A DNA stretch of 26,566 nt from JAGWRA01 sp035534615 (GTDB lineage Bacteria > Acidobacteriota > Vicinamibacteria > Vicinamibacterales > CAVVIG01): positions 1 to 26,566 of the forward strand of contig DATLRO010000066.1 in NCBI GenBank assembly GCA_035534615.1, written 5' to 3'. The notes under the pieces were generated by a model. The model made no database searches. It saw nothing but the letters and a program-made list of their open reading frames with translations, and had not been told where the DNA came from. The translations under genes and the position numbers were made by a program. Positions 17,765 through 24,455 of this stretch are shown here, piece by piece (position 1 is the stretch's first letter; each line of letters starts with the position of its first letter).

Positions 17765-18274
17765 TTATGGCCGCGGGGCCCCGATCGCCTCATGACGCAC
17801 ACGTTTCCACCCGCCGTCCGTCAGGATCCAGGTGTCCTGCGCGCGGCTCTTCTCGGTTACCGTGTGCATGGCCCCCTTCGTGCCATGGCGGCCATCCGTG
17901 TCGACGATCGTCCTTGTGCTTTCGATGGCGATCTCCACGACCGCCTGGCGCCCGCTCAGGGAGAGCCGGCGGATCGTCTCGGTCAGCGAGTCGAACGGCG
18001 GCTGCTGCAGGAGCTGCGCGATGGCGGGGCGGACCTCTGACCAGGACTGCGATTCGCCCTTGCTGTCGACGAAGGCGCAGTCCGGCGTGTCGATGGCCGT
18101 GTGGATCATGTCGGCGCGAACGCCGGCGTCGGTCATGGTCGTGGATTGCGCCGCGATCACCAGCTCGCTGAGTTCTTCATACATCGCCTGCAGATCGCCG
18201 AGTGCCGGCGCACGATCGCCGGCCGGCACCGGACTCTGGAGAAGAAGTAATGTCAGCAGGGCCACATTTTCCAT
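17765..18274 (-). CDS. Small exported NTF2/SnoaL-like (DUF4440-type) protein
   Basis: This 169-residue protein begins MENVALLTLLLLQSPVPAG, a short signal peptide. The body has the length and pattern of an NTF2-like cone fold: helices AMYEELSELVIAAQS, then MIHTAIDTPDCAFVDSKG and beta strands with alternating residues (QAVVEIAIESTRTIVD) ending in DTWILTDGGWKRVRHEAI, a typical SnoaL/DUF4440 closing strand. I chose the ATG at 18274 because TTGGAGGCATC precedes it; a start at 18346 would add 24 residues before the signal peptide. It converges on the Usp gene and diverges from the beta-barrel gene. The assignment rests on pattern, not on a named family hit. Confidence 0.72.
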   Translation of the reverse strand: MENVALLTLLLLQSPVPAGDRAPALGDLQAMYEELSELVIAAQSTTMTDAGVRADMIHTAIDTPDCAFVDSKGESQSWSEVRPAIAQLLQQPPFDSLTETIRRLSLSGRQAVVEIAIESTRTIVDTDGRHGTKGAMHTVTEKSRAQDTWILTDGGWKRVRHEAIGAPRP

Positions 18275-18513
18275 GATGCCTCCAACGATGCTGCGCGGTA
18301 TCGCGCGAATTCCGGCAACGGGTGAAAAATCGCCACGCTCGCGCACCGGCTTCTCTCAATGTGTTTGACCGTCGGATCGGCAACGGAGTTACGCAGGACG
18401 GCTGAGGCCGGCGGCGCTCCACGTCGATGGCCCGCCCCTGCGGTCACCGCCGTGTATGCTCTGGGGCGTTGCAGGCTGATGTGGGTGCCGCAGGCGAGTC
18501 GCAGGAGAAGATC

Positions 18514-19407
18514 GTGCGCGGGTTGAGCGCGAGCGCCCCGGTTGCCGGCGGCGTGCGCATCTGGCTGATGGTGATCGCGGCCGGCCTGTGGGCCGTGCCG
18601 CCGGCGCGCGCGCAGGCGCCACCGCAGCCGCTGGTGACGCAGTCGCCCGTCACGGTCGGGGCCGGTCTGGTTCAGTTCACGACCGGGATGGACTACGGCC
18701 ACGGCCGATCGTTTCCAACGTCAGGGTTGACCGGCAACTTCTGGCGGGCGCCGCTCCTGACGATGCAGATCGGGCTCGGCTCCCGGGTGGAGCTGCAGAT
18801 GGCCGGGGGGCTGCACGATCAGCTGAACATCACTTCCCGCCGGCCCGCGCCGCTCTCCGGCGCGATCGTGGGCACGGGCAACAGCAGGACCGACTACGAC
18901 GACCTGACGGTGTCCACCAAGGTCCAGGTGGCCGGGAGCGCGACGGATCCGCGCCGGCCGGCGTTCGGCGTGCTGTTCGGCACCGAGCTGCCCAATGCCA
19001 AGCACTACAGCGGCCTGGGGCAGGACACGACCGACTTCACGGTGCTGGGCCTGGGCGCCGTGCAGGTCGGCGTCGTCCGGCTGATCGGGAACCTCGGGCT
19101 CGGAGTGCTGGGCGACCCGCTGAACGGTCATCACCACGAGAAGGTGATGGAGTACGGCCTGGCCGCGACCCATGCGATGACGCGTGCGTTGTGGATCGTC
19201 GGCGAGGTGAACGGCCGGATCGATCTGCCGGCCGGGCCGCCGCCGCCCGGGACCGAGGATGCGGGCGAGGGGCGGCTCGGTCTGCGGTACCGGCGCTGGC
19301 GCGGCTGGTTCGGCGTCGCGGCGATCTTCGGGCTCACTCCTCGCGATCCCGGTTTCGGCGTCGCGGCCAGCTACGCCTTCGCCCTCCACCTGTTTCGCAC
19401 GTCCTGA
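18514..19407 (+). CDS. Putative outer-membrane beta-barrel protein (phenol-degradation MetA-type transporter-like)
   Basis: This 297-residue exported protein has a hydrophobic segment IWLMVIAAGLWAVPPARAQA, with a signal-peptidase cut likely after ARA. The mature part consists of alternating amphipathic strands (SRVELQMAGGLHDQLNI, YDDLTVSTKVQVAG, FGVLFGTELP, WFGVAAIFGLTP, GFGVAASYAFALHLF) with Gly-rich turns, as in small transporters annotated 'MetA-pathway of phenol degradation'. I chose the GTG at 18514 behind AGGAGA; the frame is open from 18427, but that segment is Arg/Cys-rich and not signal-like. Substrate unknown. It converges on the NHL gene with paired hairpins between them. Confidence 0.75.
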   Translation: MRGLSASAPVAGGVRIWLMVIAAGLWAVPPARAQAPPQPLVTQSPVTVGAGLVQFTTGMDYGHGRSFPTSGLTGNFWRAPLLTMQIGLGSRVELQMAGGLHDQLNITSRRPAPLSGAIVGTGNSRTDYDDLTVSTKVQVAGSATDPRRPAFGVLFGTELPNAKHYSGLGQDTTDFTVLGLGAVQVGVVRLIGNLGLGVLGDPLNGHHHEKVMEYGLAATHAMTRALWIVGEVNGRIDLPAGPPPPGTEDAGEGRLGLRYRRWRGWFGVAAIFGLTPRDPGFGVAASYAFALHLFRTS

Positions 19408-19408
19408 A

Positions 19409-19426
19409 CGCCGCCGGCCGGCGGCG
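19409..19426. terminator. 18-bp perfect palindrome between convergent genes
   Basis: CGCCGCCGGCCGGCGGCG is self-complementary and begins two bases after the stop of the plus-strand barrel gene. In RNA it would form a short GC stem. With the hairpin at 19442-19466 it fills the gap between convergent genes, so it may serve as a bidirectional 3' end. Confidence 0.4.
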
Positions 19427-19441
19427 CGGCGGGCGCCGGTA

Positions 19442-19466
19442 CGGCGGCGGATGCGCCATGCCGCCG
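19442..19466. terminator. Second hairpin between convergent genes
   Basis: Arms CGGCGGC (19442-19448) and GCCGCCG (19460-19466) with an 11-nt loop lie 20 bp past the stop of the minus-strand NHL gene, the position expected for its 3' end. Confidence 0.35.
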
Positions 19467-19485
19467 CGCGCCGCGCGTCGCGGCC

Positions 19486-20481
19486 TCAGCGGCCGGCGCC
19501 CTGCACCGCCGGGTGCAGAATCAGGTGCTGCACGCGCCAGTTCAGCAGCTCGGCCACCCAGAGATCGTTCTCGGACGGACAGGCGATCTCGTGAACCCAT
19601 CCGAACTCACCGGGCTGTTTGCCCGCCTTGCCGAACACGCCCAGGATGCGGCCGCTCAGATCCAGCTTGTAGATCCGGCCCGGCACCGAGTCGGACGAGT
19701 AGAGCACCTGGTGCGGACCGGGTGTGATGCAGATGGCCCAGGGCGATCCGACGCCGGTGATCTGCCGGAGGAACCGGCCATCCTTGTCGAACACCTGGAT
19801 GCGCTGGTTCTCCCGGTCGCCGACGTACACGTGGTCCTGCGCATCGACCGCAATCGAGTGGGGCGTGTGGAACTCGCCGGGACCGGTCCCGCGGCGTCCC
19901 CACGAGGTGATCCAGTGGCCTTCCTTGTCGAACTTGGCGACGCGGGAATTGTTGTAGCCGTCGCTGACGAAGATGTCGCCCGCCCGGTCCCACGCGACGT
20001 CGGTCGGCCGGTTGAACAGTCCGACGTGCGCGACCGGCGGCGGCGCGTCCGGCTTCGGCTGTGCGGGCGGGCCGTCGACCCGCTCCCATTTCCGGCCCAG
20101 CAGCATCCTGACGCGGCCCTCGGGGTTGAACTCGATGACCATGTTCGTCCCCTCGTCCACGCACCAGATGTTGCCCGCGCTGTCGACGCGCACGGCGTGC
20201 GCCTGGTAGAAGCCGTACAGGTTCCGGCCGATCTCGCGCAGGAAGTCGCCGTGCCGATCGAACTCCAGGAGCTCCGTGCCGGCGGCGCCGCCGCGGCTGT
20301 ACACGAAGATGTGGCCGTGCGAGTTCAGGGCGACGCCGGCGACCTCGCCCAGGTACCGGCCGGCCGGCAGGTGGAGCGGGTGGGGGACCGAGGTGAACGG
20401 GATCGTCGGGATCGACGGCGGCTGGGCGCCCAGGCCGAGGCCCGGCAGGATGAACGCGAGGACGACGAGGCAGCGTTTCAC
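19486..20481 (-). CDS. Secreted NHL-repeat beta-propeller protein (peptidyl-alpha-hydroxyglycine amidating lyase-like)
   Basis: This 331-residue protein has a signal peptide (MKRCLVVLAFILPGLGLGAQ, with a GTG start at 20481 behind GGGAGG) and about six NHL blades. Blade motifs include GVALNSHGHIFVYSR, AVRVDSAGNIWCVDEGTN, DVAWDRAGDIFVSDGYNN, SIAVDAQDHVYVGDRENQRI and the final HEIACPSENDLWVAELLNWR. This layout matches proteins annotated as peptidyl-alpha-hydroxyglycine alpha-amidating lyase-like. In bacteria the lyase activity is unproven, and binding or another lyase reaction is possible. It is convergent with the barrel gene and divergent from the blaI operon, sharing a 215-bp control region with it. 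Confidence 0.85.
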   Translation of the reverse strand: MKRCLVVLAFILPGLGLGAQPPSIPTIPFTSVPHPLHLPAGRYLGEVAGVALNSHGHIFVYSRGGAAGTELLEFDRHGDFLREIGRNLYGFYQAHAVRVDSAGNIWCVDEGTNMVIEFNPEGRVRMLLGRKWERVDGPPAQPKPDAPPPVAHVGLFNRPTDVAWDRAGDIFVSDGYNNSRVAKFDKEGHWITSWGRRGTGPGEFHTPHSIAVDAQDHVYVGDRENQRIQVFDKDGRFLRQITGVGSPWAICITPGPHQVLYSSDSVPGRIYKLDLSGRILGVFGKAGKQPGEFGWVHEIACPSENDLWVAELLNWRVQHLILHPAVQGAGR

Positions 20482-20594
20482 AGGAACCTCCCGGCCGGCG
20501 GGCGGGCCGCCGGCGATGCGAGCGAGGAACCGTCGCGAACGGTCGAGCTGTGCGGGAGCAGGCTACCGCAGGCGGCGGAAGAAATCGAGCGCCG

Positions 20595-20622
20595 GGCGCG
20601 GCCCCGGGGCCGGGGCCGCGCC
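20595..20622. other. 11-bp perfect hairpin in the NHL/blaI divergent control region
   Basis: Arms GGCGCGGCCCC (20595-20605) and GGGGCCGCGCC (20612-20622) enclose a 6-nt loop. It lies 39 bp before the TTGACA of the blaI promoter and 114 bp before the NHL start on the other strand. It may be a transcription block between the divergent units or a protein site. Confidence 0.45.
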
Positions 20623-20660
20623 GGCGTTGCGCGGCGCGCCGGCCCGGCCGTTGCGGCGTC

Positions 20661-20689
20661 TTGACAACTACGACAGCTGTCGTAGATCA
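20661..20689 (+). promoter_or_regulatory. Promoter and 18-bp palindromic operator of the BlaI-M56-RND operon
   Basis: A consensus -35 TTGACA at 20661-20666 abuts the perfect palindrome CTACGACAGCTGTCGTAG at 20668-20685. The palindrome fills the spacer and runs into a weak -10 (TAGATC near 20683). BlaI/MecI/CopY repressors bind dyads with outer TAC and inner ACA/TGT half-sites; this dyad has TACGACA/TGTCGTA halves, an excellent match in kind. The ATG of the BlaI gene is at 20697, so the leader is very short. Repressor binding would occlude the polymerase, giving autoregulation. Confidence 0.8.
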
Positions 20690-20696
20690 TCCGCTC

Positions 20697-21095
20697 ATGT
20701 CCGGTGGATCACCGTTACCCGGCGCGGATCTCGAGCTGGCGGTGCTGGAGGCGCTCTGGGATCTGGGCCGCGCGTCCGCGCGCGACCTGCACGACCGGGT
20801 CGGCGGCCCGCGCGGGCTCGTCTATACGACGACGACGAAGGTGCTCGACCGCCTCCAGGCCAAGGGGCTCGTCACGCGGCGGCGTGACGGCCGCCGCTTC
20901 CTCTACCTGCCGCGCCGCCGCCGCGAAACCGTCGAGCGGGCCCGCGTCCGGGACGCGCTGGCCCGGCTGCTGCGTCCGGCGCCTCGGCCGGTCATGGCGA
21001 CGCTGGTCGACGCGGTCGAGTCGCTGGATCCCGATCTGCTGGAAGAGCTGTCCCGCCTCGTGCAGGCCAAGCGGAGGCAACGCCGTGGACCGTGA
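20697..21095 (+). CDS. BlaI/MecI/CopY-family transcriptional repressor
   Basis: This 132-residue protein has a winged helix at residues 8-75: LELAVLEALWDLGRASARDL, a recognition helix in YTTTTKVLDRLQAKGLV, and the wing RRRDGRRFLYLP. The C-terminal half (RDALARLLRPAPRPVMATLV and onward) is the dimer helix region where BlaI-type repressors are cut by their protease partner. I chose the ATG at 20697 just after the palindromic operator; the frame is open from 20550, but that stretch is the promoter. Its end overlaps the M56 gene by 11 bp, the standard pairing of BlaI with a membrane M56 sensor. It likely represses itself and the efflux genes after it. Confidence 0.92.
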   Translation: MSGGSPLPGADLELAVLEALWDLGRASARDLHDRVGGPRGLVYTTTTKVLDRLQAKGLVTRRRDGRRFLYLPRRRRETVERARVRDALARLLRPAPRPVMATLVDAVESLDPDLLEELSRLVQAKRRQRRGP

Positions 21096-21933
21096 GTTCG
21101 TCTTCACCGTCCTCATGCTCGTGCTCGTCGGGTCGACGCTGCTCCTCAGCGCCGCGCCGCCGGACGCCGCCGACCCGGCCGGCGACGCGGAGGAGCGGGA
21201 GCGGCGGTGCTGGCGCCGCATCTGGGCGCCGCTGATCCCGGCCACGGTGATGCTCGCCGCCCTCCTGGGGTGGCTGGTGCTCGAGCCGGATCCCGCCGAG
21301 CGCCTGCCGCGGCTGCTGATGGTCGCCGCGCTGCCGTTCTCGGCGATCTGGGCGCGCGCCGTCTGGCGCGCGATCGCTGCGCTCCTCACCGGGCCGTCGG
21401 ACGTCGCGGCCGTCACCCTCGGCATGGCGCGGCCGCGCGTCCTCATCTCCCCGCGCTTCGCCCGCGCGGTCGACGAGCGGGCGCTCGACGCCGCCTGCGC
21501 CCACGAAGACGCCCACGCGTGCCACCGCGATCCGCTGCGCCTCTGGGCCGCTCAGCTGGCGAGCGACCTGCAGTGGCCGCTGCCGGCGGCCCGCGCCCGC
21601 CTCGACCGCTGGCGGCGTGCGGTCGAGCTCGTGCGCGATGACGAGGCGCGGCGGAGCGGCGTCGAAGGGGCCGACCTGGCCGCGGCCATCCTCGCCGCCG
21701 TTCGCGTGCAGGCCGCCGACGCGCGGCCGGCCGCCTGCCTGTGCGACGCGGCGTTCCTCAAGGAACGCATCACCCGGCTGCTGGCGCCGCTGGAACCGCG
21801 CGGCGCCGCGATGGCGGCGAGCGTGCGTCGGCTGCGTCCGATGTCGGCGCTCCTGGTGGCATGGGGCCTGGCCACGCTGCTCGGCGCGCAGTTCGGCGAG
21901 TCGATCGTGCGGGCGCTCCTGCATGCGGTCTGA
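21085..21933 (+). CDS. M56-family (BlaR1/MecR1-type) membrane metallopeptidase, without sensor domain
   Basis: This 282-residue integral membrane protease has helices near residues 4-23, 46-66, 76-100 and about 258-278. The zinc site HEDAH is at residues 140-144, and the downstream helix with ELVRDDEARR (Glu171 on) matches the third-ligand region of M56 peptidases. There is no C-terminal penicillin-binding sensor as in BlaR1, so any inducer must act on the membrane part or a partner. I chose the GTG at 21085, 7 bases after GGAGG at 21073-21077 and overlapping the repressor gene. Its expected job is to inactivate the BlaI-like repressor. The next gene, a TolC-type channel, begins 33 bp later. 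Confidence 0.88.
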   Translation: MDREFVFTVLMLVLVGSTLLLSAAPPDAADPAGDAEERERRCWRRIWAPLIPATVMLAALLGWLVLEPDPAERLPRLLMVAALPFSAIWARAVWRAIAALLTGPSDVAAVTLGMARPRVLISPRFARAVDERALDAACAHEDAHACHRDPLRLWAAQLASDLQWPLPAARARLDRWRRAVELVRDDEARRSGVEGADLAAAILAAVRVQAADARPAACLCDAAFLKERITRLLAPLEPRGAAMAASVRRLRPMSALLVAWGLATLLGAQFGESIVRALLHAV

Positions 21934-21966
21934 CCGCCCGCGTCACCGCGGGCGGCGTGTGTCTCC

Positions 21967-23391
21967 GTGCCGGCTGTGAACAAGCGGCTCCGTCGCTGCC
22001 ATCTCCTCGGCCTGCTGCTCCTGCCGCTGGCGCTGTCCTGCGCGCCGGTGGCGTATCGGGCCCGCCCGATCGCGCCGTCAGCGACGGCGGCCGCGCTGGC
22101 GCAGCGGCGGCTGACCGCCCCCGGTCTCGAGAGATTTCTCGAGGCCAACAAGGCTCACGTGCGCGGCTGGCCGCCGGCGACGTGGGATCTGAACAGGCTC
22201 GTCCTCGCGGCCTGGTACTTCAATCCGGTCATGGCCGTGGCCCGCGCGCAGGCGCAGGTCGCGGACGCCGCCGTGATCACGGCCGGCGCCCGTCCGAACC
22301 CGACGGTCACGCTGGCGCCGGGGATTCCCGGCCCGTACCTGTTCGATCTGAGCTTCTCCGTGCCGCTGGAGACCGCCGGCAGGCGCGCCGACCGGATCGT
22401 CCAGGCGCGGGCCCTCAGCACCGCCGCCCGGCTGCAGATCGGCGAGACGGCCTGGCAGGTGCGGAGCGCCGTACGGACGGCCCTGCTCGACTACCTGCTG
22501 GCCGTCCGGCGCCGCGCCCTGCTCGACGCGGAAGCGCACGTGCAGGCGCGTCTGGCGACGCGCCTCGCCGGGCGGGTGGCCGCCGGCGAAGACGCGCGCC
22601 CGATCGCGGACGCGGCGCGCGTCGCGCTGCTGACGCAGCAGGTCGCCGTCGGCGCCGCCGACGAGCAGGTCGCCGCCGGGCGCGCCGCGGTGGCTGCCGC
22701 GATCGGCGTGCCGGCCGTCGCGCTCCGTCATCTGACGCTCACGTGGCCGGATCTCGGCCGGCCCCCGGCGGCCGGCGACGTGGCGCCGCGCGTCATCCAG
22801 CGCGACGCCGTGCTCAATCGGCTCGACGTCCGGCGGCGCCTTGCCGAGTACGCGGCGGCCGACGCCGCGCTGCGTCTCGAAATCGCGCGCCAGTATCCCG
22901 ACGTTCACCTCGGTCCGGGGTACCAGTTCGAGGAAGGACACAACTACTTCACCGTGGGGCTGTCGATCTCCCTGCCGATCTTCAATCGGAACCAGGGGCC
23001 GATTGCCGAAGCGGCGGCGCGACGCCGGGCGGCGGCGTCGCGCCTGCTGGCCACGCAGGCGCGCATCATCGCGGAGAGCGAGACGGCCCTCGCCCGGTAC
23101 CGCGCGGCGCGCGCCGAGCTCCGCCAGGCGCAGACGGCGCTCGACGAAATTCAGCAGGTGACCGAACCGGCCGCCCGGCAGGCGGTCGCGGTCGGGGAGA
23201 CCGATCGGCTGCCGCTCGATCGCCTGAGCCTGCAGGCCCTCCAGGCCCGTCTCGTCAGGCTCGGCGCGTTGACGCGCGTGGAAATGGCGCTGGGGCAGCT
23301 GGAGAACGCCGTCCAGTGTCCGCTGGAACGGGGGCACACGGTCGAGTCGCCCGGCGCCCCGCCCGGGCCGCGCAGACAGGAGACGCCATGA
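21967..23391 (+). CDS. TolC/CusC-type outer-membrane efflux lipoprotein
   Basis: This 474-residue outer-membrane channel of a tripartite pump has an N-terminal LLLLPLALSCAP with a lipobox (LALS-Cys), so it is probably lipid-anchored. Two TolC repeats are visible: residues 70-250 (WYFNPVMAVARAQAQVADAAV, then ARPNPTVTLAPGIPG) and residues 275-450 (DVRRRLAEYAAADAALRLEIARQYPDVHLGPGY, then ISLPIFNRNQGPIAEAAARR), with long heptad-like helices. The GTG at 21967 is used; a GTG at 21976 is possible and neither has a clear ribosome site. It overlaps the adaptor gene by an ATGA. Context pairs it with that adaptor and the RND permease. Confidence 0.9.
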   Translation: MPAVNKRLRRCHLLGLLLLPLALSCAPVAYRARPIAPSATAAALAQRRLTAPGLERFLEANKAHVRGWPPATWDLNRLVLAAWYFNPVMAVARAQAQVADAAVITAGARPNPTVTLAPGIPGPYLFDLSFSVPLETAGRRADRIVQARALSTAARLQIGETAWQVRSAVRTALLDYLLAVRRRALLDAEAHVQARLATRLAGRVAAGEDARPIADAARVALLTQQVAVGAADEQVAAGRAAVAAAIGVPAVALRHLTLTWPDLGRPPAAGDVAPRVIQRDAVLNRLDVRRRLAEYAAADAALRLEIARQYPDVHLGPGYQFEEGHNYFTVGLSISLPIFNRNQGPIAEAAARRRAAASRLLATQARIIAESETALARYRAARAELRQAQTALDEIQQVTEPAARQAVAVGETDRLPLDRLSLQALQARLVRLGALTRVEMALGQLENAVQCPLERGHTVESPGAPPGPRRQETP

Positions 23392-24431
23392 CACCCTCGG
23401 GCAGACGACTGACAGCCTCGCTCGCGATGGCGTTCGCGGCCGTCTTTCTGTTGAAAGCGTTCGGGCCGACCGCCCGGACCGCGGGCGACGACGATGATCG
23501 GGCGGAGGCGATCGCGAGCGCGTCGCACGTGGTGGTGCGCGATGGCAGGACGATCGTCACGCTCGATGCCGCGATGCAGGCGCGGCTGGGTGTCGCGGTC
23601 GGGCCGCTGCGACCGGCCGCGATCCGTCCGACGGTTTCCGCGCCGGGGCTCGTCCTGTCCGTCCAGAGCCTGATCGCCGCACGCGAGACATTCGTCGCGT
23701 CGCAGTTCGCGCTCCGGAGGGCGCGGATCGTGGCCACGGCCGCCCGCCAGGAGTTCGACCGGCTGAACAGGCTGTATCACCAGCGACAGAACGCTTCCCT
23801 GAAGGCCCGTCAGGCCGCGCACGCTGCGCTCCGGACCGACGATCTCGACGTGGACGAAGCCCGTCAGGCGCTGGCGCTGAAGTCTGCGGCGGTCCGCCAG
23901 CGCTGGGGGCCGGTCGTCGAGCGATGGCTGACGGCCGGGTCGCCCGATCTGCAGCGCGTGATCGATCGCGACGATCTGCTGATCCAGGTCAGCCTGCCGC
24001 CGGGCGGCGACCTGTCGCCCGGCCGGGTGGTGGCGGTGGCGCTGCCGGGGGGCGAACACGCCTCGGCCCGGTTCGTCTCCGCGTTCCCGCGGGTCGACCC
24101 GCGCGTGCAGGGCCTGAGCTTCCTCTACGTCATGGCGGCCCGCGCCGGACTGGCGGGCGGCACGACCCTCGTGGTGGAGATGCCGGCCGGGCGGATCGAA
24201 CGGGGCGTCACCGTGCCGGATCGCGCGGTCGTGTCGTGGCAGGGCCGGTCGTGGGTCTACCAGGAGCTGGCGCCCGGGCAGTTCGCGCGCCGCCCCGTGA
24301 CCGCCGGCCAGCCGCTCGCCGGCAGCCTGCTCGTGACGCGCGGGTTCACGCCCGGCACCCCGGTCGTGCTGGTCGGAGCCGAGGCGCTGCTGTCGGAAGA
24401 GTTCCGGGCGCAGATTCAGCCCGAAGGCTAA
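23388..24431 (+). CDS. RND efflux periplasmic adaptor (membrane fusion protein), HlyD/CusB-like
   Basis: This 347-residue adaptor starts with an N-terminal membrane anchor or signal (SLAMAFAAVFLLKAFGP). A helical hairpin is visible near residues 100-165 (RARIVATAARQEFDRLNRLY, DVDEARQALALKSAAVRQRW). A beta-barrel part follows (LLIQVSLPPG, ARFVSAFPRVDP), then the closing domain IERGVTVPDRAVVSWQGRSWVYQEL and GAEALLSEEFRAQI, typical of heavy-metal-type adaptors. I see no clear biotinyl-lipoyl half-motifs beside the hairpin, so it is a divergent form. AGGAGACGCC precedes the ATG, which overlaps the TolC gene stop. It bridges the permease and the outer-membrane channel. Confidence 0.85.
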   Translation: MTPSGRRLTASLAMAFAAVFLLKAFGPTARTAGDDDDRAEAIASASHVVVRDGRTIVTLDAAMQARLGVAVGPLRPAAIRPTVSAPGLVLSVQSLIAARETFVASQFALRRARIVATAARQEFDRLNRLYHQRQNASLKARQAAHAALRTDDLDVDEARQALALKSAAVRQRWGPVVERWLTAGSPDLQRVIDRDDLLIQVSLPPGGDLSPGRVVAVALPGGEHASARFVSAFPRVDPRVQGLSFLYVMAARAGLAGGTTLVVEMPAGRIERGVTVPDRAVVSWQGRSWVYQELAPGQFARRPVTAGQPLAGSLLVTRGFTPGTPVVLVGAEALLSEEFRAQIQPEG

Positions 24432-24455
24432 TTCGTCAGGCCCGGGTCCTTCCTC

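Noticed and set aside
18365..18393. TTGACC followed by GTTACG as a promoter for the beta-barrel gene
   Set aside because: The -10 is too far from consensus to list as a supported feature.
22078..23394. 438-codon minus-strand frame opposite the TolC-type gene
   Set aside because: Composition is that of a shadow frame; the plus strand has clear TolC repeats and a lipobox.
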